Assembly (NCBI GenBank): GCA_022865885.1
Contig: JALHSQ010000226.1
Coordinates: 1 to 64,000, forward strand
From: Candidatus Bathyarchaeota archaeon
Lineage (GTDB): Archaea > Thermoproteota > Bathyarchaeia > Bathyarchaeales > Bathycorpusculaceae
Direction: 5' to 3'
Length of the DNA: 64,000 nt
Under the pieces are notes generated by a model. The model ran no database searches. It saw nothing but the letters and a program-made list of their open reading frames with translations, and had not been told where the DNA came from. Positions within the stretch are counted from its first letter, which is position 1; every line of letters begins with the position of its first letter. Made by a program: the position numbers and the translations under genes. Positions 1 to 7,979 of the stretch are shown here, piece after piece.

Positions 1-2
1 CA

Positions 3-164
3 GACAACATGGCATCACAAAAGGTTCTGGAAAAGTCTGGTTTCCAGAGAGAAGGAATAATACGCAAAGGACTGTTTGCTTGGGGAAAATGGGAAGACGT
101 CTATATCTACAGCCTTCTTAGAGAAGAATGGAAAGAACCAAGAATACTAACAAAAACCAGATGA
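3..164 (+). CDS. GNAT acetyltransferase, C-terminal part only
   Basis: This is the last 53 codons of a gene that begins before the window; the frame opens at base 3 and stops at TGA 162-164. The tail matches RimJ/RimL-type GNAT N-acetyltransferases, with the ASQKVLEKSGFQREG segment that closes the acetyl-CoA fold. It is strikingly similar to the end of the GNAT at 28800-29351 (shared GLFAWG and REEWKEP), so the two are paralogues within about 29 kb. Members of this family transfer an acetyl group to protein N-termini or small amines. The substrate cannot be told from the fragment. Confidence 0.85.
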   Translation, partial: DNMASQKVLEKSGFQREGIIRKGLFAWGKWEDVYIYSLLREEWKEPRILTKTR

Positions 165-203
165 AGCAAAGATTAGTAAGCGTTTTTCTGTTCTACGCTT
201 TCA
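145..203 (+). repeat. Dispersed repeat, copy 1 (3' end of GNAT)
   Basis: About 59 bases spanning the end and downstream flank of the first GNAT gene read almost the same as 912-970 after the second GNAT. Both contain aatact/gacaaaaacc and then TTCTGTTCTACGCTTT. The pyrimidine-rich core could act as a transcription terminator. Flanking AAGCG/CGCTT can pair in this copy. Confidence 0.6.
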
Positions 204-260
204 CTGCAATGTGCGCACAGGAAGGTTAATTTTCGCCCTTGTGCTAGTTCGAAAGGGGCG

Positions 261-887
261 ATGTGGATGTTTGAGTTTGCAGGCCTCAGGTTCAGGCCGT
301 TGGAAAAGGAAGACTTGAAGCTGCTGCACGTTTGGGAGAACGATTCTGAGCTGATGATGTACAGCAGGAGCGAACCATTGAACATGGTTACGATGGCTCA
401 GCTGGAAGAAAGGTTTGCTGAGTGGACGAAGAATGAGAAGAACCTCCTCTTCATCGTGGAGAACATGGAATCAAACGAGCCTATAGGTTTTGCCAGTATC
501 CGCAGGGAGGTTTGGGGTAACGTTCCAGGGGCGGACGTTGGTACCTACATCGGAAAGAAGGAACTGTGGGAGAAAGGCTTCGGAAAGAGAATAACAGTCG
601 CTCTGCTCGAAATGTCCTTTATGCACCTAGGCCTCGAGCATTGTCAAGCCTGGAGCGTGGAATACAACACGCGGGCTCACAGGGCGCTCGAGTCCTGCGG
701 CTTCAAAAAAGGCGGAGTTGAGCGAAACACCGTTTACGTGGCAGGCAGGAAATGGGGATCCTTCCACTTTGACATACTCCAAGAAGAGTACATGAACATA
801 AGGATGAACCTGCTCAAGAGCGTCCTCAGAGACGAAGTAGATGGCTATTTGGAGAAGATAGGGCCAAACCTCAAACCTGCCAGATGA
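261..887 (+). CDS. GNAT family N-acetyltransferase (RimJ/RimL-like)
   Basis: A 208-residue protein with the order expected of RimJ/RimL GNAT enzymes: an N-terminal LRPLEKEDL-type strand and helix (FRPLEKEDLKLL, near residues 12-23), a central core, a WEKGFGKR acetyl-CoA loop (near 103-110) and NTRAHRALESCGFKKGG, the usual helix before the last strands. The fold uses acetyl-CoA; the acceptor is unknown. The C-terminal 35 residues extend beyond the usual GNAT core. ATG at 267 may be the true start, because AGGGGC at about 253-258 is better spaced from it. A hairpin (TCGCCC paired with GGGCGA) lies just before the start. Confidence 0.85.
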   Translation: MWMFEFAGLRFRPLEKEDLKLLHVWENDSELMMYSRSEPLNMVTMAQLEERFAEWTKNEKNLLFIVENMESNEPIGFASIRREVWGNVPGADVGTYIGKKELWEKGFGKRITVALLEMSFMHLGLEHCQAWSVEYNTRAHRALESCGFKKGGVERNTVYVAGRKWGSFHFDILQEEYMNIRMNLLKSVLRDEVDGYLEKIGPNLKPAR

Positions 888-911
888 AGGAATGATAGCG
901 CACGCATACGC

Positions 912-1060
912 AATACTGACAAAAACCGCTTGAAGCACGGATTAGCTAGAGTCTTTCTGTTCTACGCTTTCGACATATTCTTTATGAGCCAGTTTGACCA
1001 CGATGTTTATTGGAGATATCTATGTCAGTCGGGAATACGGGAGACGTCTCCAATCGTTCA
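912..1060 (+). repeat. Dispersed repeat, copy 2 (full-length)
   Basis: About 150 bases directly after the second GNAT gene. The segment 954-985 occurs again, base for base, as the inverted complement at 19533-19564. Similarity continues on both sides: GATATCTATG and the GGGAGAC(A/G)TCTCC palindrome follow in the same order in both copies. Copy 1 at 145-203 shares the first 59 bases. In all three cases the repeat lies just downstream of a stop codon and in the sense direction of that gene. Confidence 0.75.
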
Positions 1061-1151
1061 TAAGGCTTATATTTGGGATTGCCTTCTTCTTGCTTCGGTA
1101 TATCAACTGAACGAAAGCCGACTATTTGTAAGGACTTCGGGAGATATCTCC
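1012..1151. promoter_or_regulatory. Cluster of GGAGA-NN-TCTCC palindromes
   Basis: Two perfect 12-base palindromes, GGAGACGTCTCC at 1040-1051 and GGAGATATCTCC at 1140-1151, stand exactly 100 bases apart. A degenerate one (GGAGATATCTAT) is at 1012-1023. A further one (GGAGATGTCTCC) lies in the related repeat at 19457-19468. They sit in the 307-base stretch between the second GNAT and the 3' end of rdgB, which otherwise holds only the repeat. They look like binding sites for a dimeric protein; this role is inference. Confidence 0.4.
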
Positions 1152-1194
1152 TATCGATCCAACACTTTGAATTATCAACTGAAAACACATGCGA

Positions 1195-1791
1195 TTACGT
1201 TTCTTGGGGTTTCTTGTACCATTCTGCAAACGTGTTTAGAGCGTTTGCGCGGTGTGAGCGTCTGTTCTTTTCTGTGGTGCTCATTTCTGCGAATGTCTTG
1301 TTGCTATTTATTGGTTTGAAAATAGGGTCGAAACCAAAGCCGGTCGCGTTGCTTCCCTTTCGCTCTTCTCTTGTTATTTCTCCGGTGACTTGGCCTCTGA
1401 AGCAGATTGGCGTTTCCAGCTGTGCAGAGTGGTATGCTACTGCTGATTCAAATCTTGCCTTCCTATTCCTCTCGTTTTCCATCAGTTTTAGTATGCCTTT
1501 GTTTCCAATCGTTTTGTAAGCATGTGCTGCGTATGGTCCTGGAAACCCATTCAATGCTTCTATGAAAAGTCCTGCGTCCTCAACTATGAGAGGCAAGTGG
1601 CATCTTCCAAGTGCGTCGATGGCGCTTGTCTTTGCGATTTCCTCCAGACTATCACTTTGAACCTCTAAGCCTTTGGCTCTCAGCATTCCTACTGCAATCT
1701 TGTGTTCTCTGAATACCTCTTTAGCTTCGATGAACTTGCCAACGTTATTCGTCGCAAAGAAAATGACTCGACCCTCTAACTGGAACCTCAT
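1195..1791 (-). CDS. rdgB: XTP/dITP pyrophosphatase (RdgB/Ham1)
   Basis: A 198-residue Ham1-family house-cleaning enzyme that hydrolyses XTP, dITP and ITP to the monophosphate and pyrophosphate, keeping deaminated purines out of nucleic acids. Family marks are visible: FATNNVGKF near residues 12-20 (substrate loop), VEDAGLFIEAL, GFGFDPIF (near 151-158) and SHRANAL near the C-terminus. Length is normal for the family. Its ATG overlaps the stop of bud32 by four bases, so rdgB, bud32 and kae1 form one minus-strand operon, an arrangement known in archaea. Confidence 0.95.
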   Translation of the reverse strand: MRFQLEGRVIFFATNNVGKFIEAKEVFREHKIAVGMLRAKGLEVQSDSLEEIAKTSAIDALGRCHLPLIVEDAGLFIEALNGFPGPYAAHAYKTIGNKGILKLMENERNRKARFESAVAYHSAQLETPICFRGQVTGEITREERKGSNATGFGFDPIFKPINSNKTFAEMSTTEKNRRSHRANALNTFAEWYKKPQET

Positions 1792-2456
1792 CGTGTTTCA
1801 AGCTTCCTTTCAGCGACATATCGTCCTCTTCTCTCTATTTCCGCAACCTTGCCTAAGACGCACTGCGTCACGTCATTTCCCAAGACCTCAGAATATCCGC
1901 TGATCACGTTGTCGAAGCATTCTTTGGCAAACTGGAAATGTGTGCTCTGCAAGGCTCTTTTCATCAAGTGCAAGTCAACTCCCTTAGCTTCAAGCTCATC
2001 GTTTATCTCTCCTAGCCCAAAATCCACGATGAAAATCTTCCCCTCAGAGTCTTGAATCATGTTTGATGTCGTCAAATCGCCATGAACAATCCCAGCCTTA
2101 TGAAGTCTACCTATCAATTCACCGATTCGAAAGCAAATACGTGCCCTTTCTCCTTTGGAAGCTTCGGAAAGCAGCTGCTTTACCTGTTTTCCTTCTACAA
2201 ACTCCATCACTATCGTCGAGTCTTTCACATCAACGAGAAAAATCGTCGGCGTCGGTACACCAGCCTTCTTTGCTTCATGCATCAACTGCGACTCATGAAT
2301 CGTCCTATAAAACCGAATATTCTCGTCCATTTTCGAAGGACGATATTGCTTGGGAAGCCGCTTCTTCATAACCACTCTCCTATCATGCCAATCCGCAAGG
2401 TAGAGACTGGCTTCAGCCCCCTTCTTAATCAACTGAGGCCTTCGGATTTTATCCAT
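1788..2456 (-). CDS. bud32: KEOPS complex kinase/ATPase Bud32
   Basis: A 222-residue atypical RIO-like small kinase. It shows the GAEASLYL nucleotide loop near residues 13-20, the catalytic HGDLTTSN (near 124-131) and IVDFGLG (near 141-147). In the KEOPS complex Bud32 supports Kae1 in making N6-threonylcarbamoyl-adenosine at position 37 of ANN-decoding tRNAs. The gene is separate from kae1 here, although the two are fused in some euryarchaea, and its start lies 28 bases inside the kae1 3' end, implying translational coupling. Confidence 0.95.
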   Translation of the reverse strand: MDKIRRPQLIKKGAEASLYLADWHDRRVVMKKRLPKQYRPSKMDENIRFYRTIHESQLMHEAKKAGVPTPTIFLVDVKDSTIVMEFVEGKQVKQLLSEASKGERARICFRIGELIGRLHKAGIVHGDLTTSNMIQDSEGKIFIVDFGLGEINDELEAKGVDLHLMKRALQSTHFQFAKECFDNVISGYSEVLGNDVTQCVLGKVAEIERRGRYVAERKLETR

Positions 2457-3472
2457 GGAATTTCAACCTCTTCAAGCCGCCACCTCGATCTGACGTAGCT
2501 TTCACTGATTGGCGTCACCAAACCGTTAGTATAGGCTAGAACGCCAGTCCACGCGATCATGGCACCATTATCGACCGCAAATTCGGTTGGCACACTGTTG
2601 AATTCTGCGCCATGTTCATCAGCTATGACTTTAATCATCGATTGCAGTCTCCTGTTGGCCGCCACTCCACCTGTCAAGAGCACTTCTCGCTTTTCAGTGT
2701 GCGCCAAAGCTCTTTCAGTAACTTCTGTCACCATGGAGAACGCTGTCTCTTGGAGACTATAGCACAAATCCTCAAGTCTACACTCTTTCTTCTTAACTAA
2801 GGCGGTCGCCGCGGTTAACAAGCCGCTTAGGGACATGTCCATCCCCTTGACCGTGTACGGCAACGGAATCAACCTCTTGCCTTTCGCCGCAAGCTCCTCA
2901 ACGGCAGCCCCAAAAGGCACGCCCTTCTTCTGACGTAAACCTGCTTCCCTCGCAAAAACATCAAGACAATTGCCCAATGCTATGTCAAGCGTCTCACCGA
3001 AAACCCTGTAACGCCCAGAATCAAAAGCCGCAACAATCGTATTACCTCCAGAGACATACAAGGTGACAGGATCTCTCGCACCACTTCTCAGTTTTCCAAT
3101 CTCAATATGCGCCACACAATGATTAACTCCGACGAGTGGAACATCAAGATAAGCGGCCATCGCACGTGCTATTGTCGCGCCAGTACGAAGACATGGACCT
3201 AAACCCGGACCCTGCGAAAAAGCAATTATCGATACCTCTCGCGGTCTTACACTGGACTTCGCGAAAGCTTCTTCAAGAACAGTGCTGGCGACTTCTGCAT
3301 GATGCCGAGCTGCCTCTCGCGGGTGGATACCTCCTTCCATTGGCACGTATGCATCTATTACGTTCGCTAACACTTCACCTTCGAAGGTTGATACTCCAAC
3401 GCTGAAATCATCCGCTGTGGACTCAACTCCCAAACAGTAAGCTCTACTGTTTTTCACGTGTTGTTTTTTCAT
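2429..3472 (-). CDS. kae1: tRNA N6-threonylcarbamoyladenosine synthase Kae1
   Basis: A 347-residue ASKHA-fold protein that transfers the threonylcarbamoyl group from TC-AMP to A37 of tRNA. The metal-binding HxxxH is seen as H118 and H122 (VNHCVAHIEI), followed by the phosphate loops LYVSGGNT and LLTGGVAAN and the late FAVDNGAMIAW containing the conserved Asp. It is the first gene of the kae1-bud32-rdgB operon. The divergent gene at 3563 starts 90 bases away, so both promoters share this AT-rich gap. Confidence 0.97.
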   Translation of the reverse strand: MKKQHVKNSRAYCLGVESTADDFSVGVSTFEGEVLANVIDAYVPMEGGIHPREAARHHAEVASTVLEEAFAKSSVRPREVSIIAFSQGPGLGPCLRTGATIARAMAAYLDVPLVGVNHCVAHIEIGKLRSGARDPVTLYVSGGNTIVAAFDSGRYRVFGETLDIALGNCLDVFAREAGLRQKKGVPFGAAVEELAAKGKRLIPLPYTVKGMDMSLSGLLTAATALVKKKECRLEDLCYSLQETAFSMVTEVTERALAHTEKREVLLTGGVAANRRLQSMIKVIADEHGAEFNSVPTEFAVDNGAMIAWTGVLAYTNGLVTPISESYVRSRWRLEEVEIPWIKSEGLS

Positions 3473-3562
3473 CGTTTTTCACATGATTTTCATTAACTTG
3501 CGGCCTACATCTTTTTATTCAAAAAACACATATATTAATACTGAAAGACGGAACTGATTCGA

Positions 3563-3940
3563 ATGCCGAAACGCAACGACTTAGAACACAAGGCCCTACA
3601 GTTTGTAATGAACACGGGCTACACGGGCGTACTTCAGTCCGATTTATGGCGCAACCTTGGAGCAAGCAGCAGAGAAGGCTCAAGAATCTCCATAAAACTG
3701 GAGAATAGAGGTCTCATCCGCCGAGAAAAGGAACTCTGCGACGGCCGATGGACTTACAGGCTTTTCCCAAAGAGAATGCCCGCATCAATAGATTCGATAG
3801 CAGACTGCCCTTGTCTAATGTGCATAGACAACCCTCGCTGCGACCCCTCAAGCACACCTTCACCACAGCACTGCGAGAGATTGACAGAGTGGCTTCTTTT
3901 GAAATCTCAAGATGGAACCGTAACAATAGGTGACAGCTAG
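3563..3940 (+). CDS. TFE-beta-like transcription factor (RPC39/RPC34 homologue)
   Basis: A 125-residue protein with an N-terminal winged-helix region (about 5-70) and a C-terminal cysteine cluster. Cys84, 87, 93 and 104 follow C-x2-C-x5-C-x10-C, the spacing I recall for the Fe-S cluster of human RPC39, and the following LTEWL matches that protein too. Archaeal TFE-beta pairs with TFE-alpha to help open promoter DNA with RNA polymerase; the cluster normally holds 4Fe-4S. Cys82 is an extra nearby cysteine. The next gene, rlmE, starts two bases after the stop, so they are co-transcribed. The alternative is an unrelated winged-helix regulator, which the cysteine match makes less likely. Confidence 0.75.
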   Translation: MPKRNDLEHKALQFVMNTGYTGVLQSDLWRNLGASSREGSRISIKLENRGLIRREKELCDGRWTYRLFPKRMPASIDSIADCPCLMCIDNPRCDPSSTPSPQHCERLTEWLLLKSQDGTVTIGDS

Positions 3941-3942
3941 CC

Positions 3943-4557
3943 TTGCCTAAAGCATGGCTGCAAGACAGGAAAAGAGACTACTACTACAAGAAGGCAAAAG
4001 AAGAAGAATACCGTTCCAGAGCAGCCTACAAGCTGCTGCAAGCCGTGGAAAAATATCACTTCATCAAACCCGGCGACGTTGTCCTAGACTTGGGATCAGC
4101 ACCAGGCGGTTGGATTCAAGTTGCCAGAAAGATTGTTAGCAGCAAAGGCTTCGTCTTGGGAGTCGATCTGAGACCAACGGAGCCTTTTGCAGAACACAAT
4201 ATTCGGACAATAGTGGGCGACATCGGTGAGCAGGAAACACTGCAGCAGATACAAGAGTACCTGCCAAGAAAAGCTGACGCGGTAATATCTGATGTTTCCC
4301 CAAACATTTCAGGAGTATGGGAAGTGGATCATGCGCGTCAAATAGATCTGGCGCAGCAAGCATTAAGCATAGCCTTTGATACACTTAGACCATCAGGCAG
4401 CTTTTTCGTTAAGGTTTTCCAAGGCGACATGCTTCAAGACTTCACCAAGAAGGTAGAAAACCACTTTCAAACAGTGAAAGTAATAAAACCGCCAGCCAGC
4501 AGAGGAAAGAGCTCAGAGATGTTCGTCTTGGGAATGTGCCTGACAAAACCTGAGTAA
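3943..4557 (+). CDS. rlmE: 23S rRNA 2'-O-ribose methyltransferase RlmE (RrmJ/FtsJ)
   Basis: A 204-residue FtsJ-family methyltransferase that methylates the ribose of a conserved uridine in the A-loop of large-subunit rRNA. The K-D-K-E catalytic tetrad is intact: K30, D117, K157 and E192. The SAM-binding motif DLGSAPGGW is at about 49-57. The start is TTG at 3943, two bases after the preceding stop; no better start is available before the conserved N-terminus. Confidence 0.95.
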   Translation: MPKAWLQDRKRDYYYKKAKEEEYRSRAAYKLLQAVEKYHFIKPGDVVLDLGSAPGGWIQVARKIVSSKGFVLGVDLRPTEPFAEHNIRTIVGDIGEQETLQQIQEYLPRKADAVISDVSPNISGVWEVDHARQIDLAQQALSIAFDTLRPSGSFFVKVFQGDMLQDFTKKVENHFQTVKVIKPPASRGKSSEMFVLGMCLTKPE

Positions 4558-4602
4558 TGAAACAGCAAAGCTAAATCCTATTTACCGCACTAAGATAGAA
4601 CC

Positions 4603-5304
4603 GTGAAAGCCTTGAAGATCGTTGCAGCAGACTCCTCCACCGCAATACTCAACGAGAAATTTGAACCCGTATCAATCGTTGCAACAGCATCAGTCCTCGT
4701 CAATCCTCCTTACAGAGAGTCCAACGTATGCTTGGCTGAACCTGTTTTTGCAGACGCGAGAGACGGGCACGACGTTATTGTACACGAAGTAGAGCTTTGC
4801 CGAAACCTGCTTGGGAAGGTGAAGGCAGATGTTGTGCATATTGACATGTCTTTGGGCGCAATTCCGCTTGAACAGTTATCGCCGATACAGTTTACCACTA
4901 TGAGAATTTCCAGCAAGGCAAAACGCAATCTGTTGAAGATACTGCCCAAGATACGTAGAATCGCAGGTGAAATAACCCAAAAATACGGAATCGAGGTTTT
5001 GGCTATAGGAAAAGAAAGCATCCCAGTGAGGATTGCAGAATTGACATCAGGGGCTCACGCTGTACTATTTGCATGCGGCAAAGTAGTTAAGGAAAACCAG
5101 TCAGTTCTACTCGGCCTGCCTTTAAGATGCCAGCTTAGACTCAGTGAGAAAAGGGTCTGCTTGTATTCGCTTATGGCTGCGGAACATGACGTAAGAGGCT
5201 TCGCCGAAGATTCAGCAGAAGCCTTGAAAAATGTTAGAATCTTGGAGATGCTGAATCCCGTTGCAAGAGGCTTTAGAGCCTTGGAAATCCGCCCGAAAAC
5301 CTAA
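4603..5304 (+). CDS. DUF4152-like archaeal protein
   Basis: A 233-residue protein of unknown function starting at GTG. The sequence has the character of an archaeal conserved protein (IVAADSSTAILNEKFEPVSI at the N-terminus, HIDMSLGAIPLEQL near residues 84-97, with acidic residues that could bind metal). I place it in DUF4152 from memory of the family pattern, with moderate confidence. It has no membrane segment or signal peptide, so it is probably cytoplasmic. It lies 46 bases after rlmE and 15 to 21 bases before the SpoIIM-like gene, so the run may be one transcript. Confidence 0.6.
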   Translation: MKALKIVAADSSTAILNEKFEPVSIVATASVLVNPPYRESNVCLAEPVFADARDGHDVIVHEVELCRNLLGKVKADVVHIDMSLGAIPLEQLSPIQFTTMRISSKAKRNLLKILPKIRRIAGEITQKYGIEVLAIGKESIPVRIAELTSGAHAVLFACGKVVKENQSVLLGLPLRCQLRLSEKRVCLYSLMAAEHDVRGFAEDSAEALKNVRILEMLNPVARGFRALEIRPKT

Positions 5305-5325
5305 TTCACTTAGGAGACCGTGCCA

Positions 5326-5880
5326 ATGAGATTCAGTTTTTGGGAACATTCGTCATCAAGACTCAAAAGAATAATGATGATCCTAGCCTTTCTCTTTCTC
5401 TCAATCTTGGTAACGCTTGCAGGTGTCCTAACCCCACTTAGCCTTGGAGAGTCACAGCAACTGAACGAACAGCTTAAGCAACTTCAAGACTCTTTGAAGG
5501 GCAATGATGTCTGGCACAACGCACTACTCATTTTCCAAAATAACATCCTGATCTGCCTGATAATGTTCGTGCCAGTTCTCGGGCTTTTCTTCGGTTTCTA
5601 TGTTTTGTACAATACTGGCCTCGTGATTGCTGCGCAAAGCAACGTAGCGAACGTGTCTGCTACTATGTCGTTTCTTCTCTTGTTCCTCTTTCCACACACG
5701 TTGCTGGAATTCACAGCGTATTCCACCGCTCTTGCCGAAAGCGTTTGGCTGCCTTGGCGTCTAATAAGACACAAGGAAAAGAGAGAACTCGTCAAGGCAG
5801 GTCTGCTTATCTTACTTTGTGCAGCAATTCTCTTAGTAGCTGCACTAGTTGAAAGCGTGTTGATCACGCCATTCTTATAG
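5326..5880 (+). CDS. SpoIIM-like (DUF95) membrane protein
   Basis: A 184-residue integral membrane protein with about four hydrophobic segments and the LFPHTLLEFTAYS signature (near residues 121-133) of the stage II sporulation M family. Archaeal members do not act in sporulation; their role is unknown. The ATG at 5326 is chosen because TAGGAG at 5311-5316 is spaced nine bases from it; GTG at 5320 is only three bases away. The neighbour downstream (nadC) is convergent. Confidence 0.8.
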   Translation: MRFSFWEHSSSRLKRIMMILAFLFLSILVTLAGVLTPLSLGESQQLNEQLKQLQDSLKGNDVWHNALLIFQNNILICLIMFVPVLGLFFGFYVLYNTGLVIAAQSNVANVSATMSFLLLFLFPHTLLEFTAYSTALAESVWLPWRLIRHKEKRELVKAGLLILLCAAILLVAALVESVLITPFL

Positions 5881-5894
5881 AGCTAAACACATCG

Positions 5895-6767
5895 TCATTT
5901 TTTATGAGGGTTCTTGACGTCTAAGCACACGTCAAGTGCCTTCACGCTGTTCGTTATTTCGCCCAGGCTGACAATGTTCACTCCGGTTGACGCGAATTCC
6001 AGAATGTTGTCTTCAGTGATGCCGCCGCTTGCTTCAAGCAGGGTCTTCCCGTAAAGCCTCTTTTTCTTGATCAACGTACAGGCTTTCCTTATTTGTTCAG
6101 GGGAGAAGTTGTCAAACATCACTATGTCTGCTCCAGCCCTTGCCGCGCTGAGGGCATCCTCAACCGTTGAAACTTCAACTTCGATTTTCTTACTAAATGA
6201 CGCCGCACTTCTTGCTTTCCTAACCGTCTTTTCAACATCTCCAGCAAAGGCAAAGTGGTTGTCCTTGATCAAGATCATGTCATCCAAATGAAGCCTATGT
6301 GTCTCACCGCCACCAACAAGAACTGCTTTCTTGTCGAAGTACGATAGACCGGGTGCCGTCTTCCTTGTGCATGCAACCCTGACTTTCAACCTAGCCTTCT
6401 GTAGCTTCTCATCAAGCCTTCTCGTCATGGTGGCGATGCCGCTCATACGCGAAAGAAGGTTCAAGAGTGTGCGTTCTGCTGCAAGTATCGTTCTTGCATC
6501 GCCAAACGCTTTGAGCAATGTCTGCCCATTTTCCACGTTATCTCCATCCGCAACTAGAGCTTTGACTTTTACCCCTAGGCTTTCCAGAAGAATCTTGGCC
6601 TCTTCAATGCCAGCAGCAACTCCCGAGTTCTTTGCCACTATCATCGCCTCGGCGGTGCTTCCCTCAGGCACAACCAACGCCGTGGATACGTCTCCTTGCC
6701 CTACGTCCTCTGCAAGCATTTTCAGAAGCTTTTCTTCTATGATCTTATTTGGCAAGAACATGCTCAC
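5895..6767 (-). CDS. nadC: Nicotinate-nucleotide pyrophosphorylase (quinolinate phosphoribosyltransferase)
   Basis: A 290-residue enzyme joining quinolinate and PRPP to give nicotinate mononucleotide, CO2 and pyrophosphate in de novo NAD synthesis. Visible marks are LLSRMSGIAT, CTRKTAPGLS (substrate-binding Arg and Lys), GGGETHRLHLDD and VMFDNFSPEQI, then EASGGIT near the C-terminus. Length is normal. nadA and nadB are not in the window, but nadM, acting later in the same pathway, is at 10658. Confidence 0.96.
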   Translation of the reverse strand: MSMFLPNKIIEEKLLKMLAEDVGQGDVSTALVVPEGSTAEAMIVAKNSGVAAGIEEAKILLESLGVKVKALVADGDNVENGQTLLKAFGDARTILAAERTLLNLLSRMSGIATMTRRLDEKLQKARLKVRVACTRKTAPGLSYFDKKAVLVGGGETHRLHLDDMILIKDNHFAFAGDVEKTVRKARSAASFSKKIEVEVSTVEDALSAARAGADIVMFDNFSPEQIRKACTLIKKKRLYGKTLLEASGGITEDNILEFASTGVNIVSLGEITNSVKALDVCLDVKNPHKK

Positions 6768-6799
6768 ACTCTCTAACCATTTGACTTAAAAACACTTGC

Positions 6800-7975
6800 T
6801 CAGTTCCGAACCATTGCCCTTATTATCTCAACCGCGTTTCTAAGCCCACTGCATTCCCGGACTTCCTTCTGAATTGCTTTAAGTCTCTTTGGAGTTTCGC
6901 CTTCCAAGGTTTGCCGGACACATCTTAGGAGTCTTTCTCGACTCAGCTCTTTTTGGGGGATAATCTTCGCGACACCCAAATCTTGGGCTTGTTTTGCGTT
7001 ATTGATTTGCTCAGTGTGACCCGGAGTAGGAATAAGTATCACTGGTTTCCCATAACACATAGCCTGTGTTATAGTTCCATGCCCCGGGCGTCCTATCACC
7101 ACATCACATGCCTTAAGATATTCAAATCGGTTCGTGATCCATTTATAGATGGTAACGTTACCATGCCGTTCCGGCCTGTCGTCGGTGCCGGGGTAACCAA
7201 GCGACATTACGACTTCGTAATCTTCTGGAAATTCGAGCAAAATCTTCCTCAGAATCCCTGTAAAGAACGCCTTCTCCTTTATGGAACCGCTGATAGGCGC
7301 AAAAACGATAGGCTTGTCGGCTGGCAGCCTCAGTTTCCTTCGCAGCTCCTCTTCTGTTTCCAGTTCGTCTGGATGCACCGCCAATATTGGTCCTATTAGC
7401 CTGATGTTCTTCCTGTAGGATTTTGGGATGCTCAAGTTTCCGACAGATATTGTGTATGGCTGTGGAAAGTCCGGTATAATGACGGTGTTTCCGCTGGTCC
7501 ACATTTTCCCAACAAGGGTAAGCGTTACCGAATCTGCAAACCTTGCCAAACTCAGATGATGCTTTCGTCGGGGAATTATCACCTGAAACTGGTTCAATAT
7601 ACAAACCCTTGGTACACCCAACATTCGAGCCGCCAACAAAGAAGAAACTCGCGAATCCGAAACAACGACATCTGGCCCAAAGCCGCCGATAAATCGAATC
7701 TCTGCGTTCACCTGATTCAGAACCGTGAAGGAAGAAACAAATGGTCCCGGGTTAACTGCTGTTTGCCTGAAATCTATCGACCCATCTTGGTTAACCTGAA
7801 AACCTATCGGCGGAGCTTTCATGAGAGGAAGATTCTCGTTTTCAATGTAGCGTACACCATCCCGATAGGTGGAAAACGCAACCTCAGCCTTCTCTTTTAA
7901 CAATTCCTTAGCTATCGGAACTGTTCTTCCAACATGCCCTAGTCCTATTCCGCAAGGAGCAAAGTAGACCCGCAT
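6800..7975 (-). CDS. MurG-like family 28 glycosyltransferase
   Basis: A 391-residue GT-B glycosyltransferase. The N-terminal GIGLGHVGRT (about 9-18) is the glycine-rich acceptor loop of UDP-sugar transferases, and the C-terminal domain has GRPGHGTITQAM (about 293-304) and IPTPGHTEQ, the donor-binding region of MurG/UGT-like enzymes. No membrane segment is evident. In archaea such enzymes decorate lipids or glycans; the acceptor cannot be predicted. It starts four bases after the AMMECR1 stop, so the pair is likely co-transcribed. Confidence 0.85.
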   Translation of the reverse strand: MRVYFAPCGIGLGHVGRTVPIAKELLKEKAEVAFSTYRDGVRYIENENLPLMKAPPIGFQVNQDGSIDFRQTAVNPGPFVSSFTVLNQVNAEIRFIGGFGPDVVVSDSRVSSLLAARMLGVPRVCILNQFQVIIPRRKHHLSLARFADSVTLTLVGKMWTSGNTVIIPDFPQPYTISVGNLSIPKSYRKNIRLIGPILAVHPDELETEEELRRKLRLPADKPIVFAPISGSIKEKAFFTGILRKILLEFPEDYEVVMSLGYPGTDDRPERHGNVTIYKWITNRFEYLKACDVVIGRPGHGTITQAMCYGKPVILIPTPGHTEQINNAKQAQDLGVAKIIPQKELSRERLLRCVRQTLEGETPKRLKAIQKEVRECSGLRNAVEIIRAMVRN

Positions 7976-7979
7976 GAAG

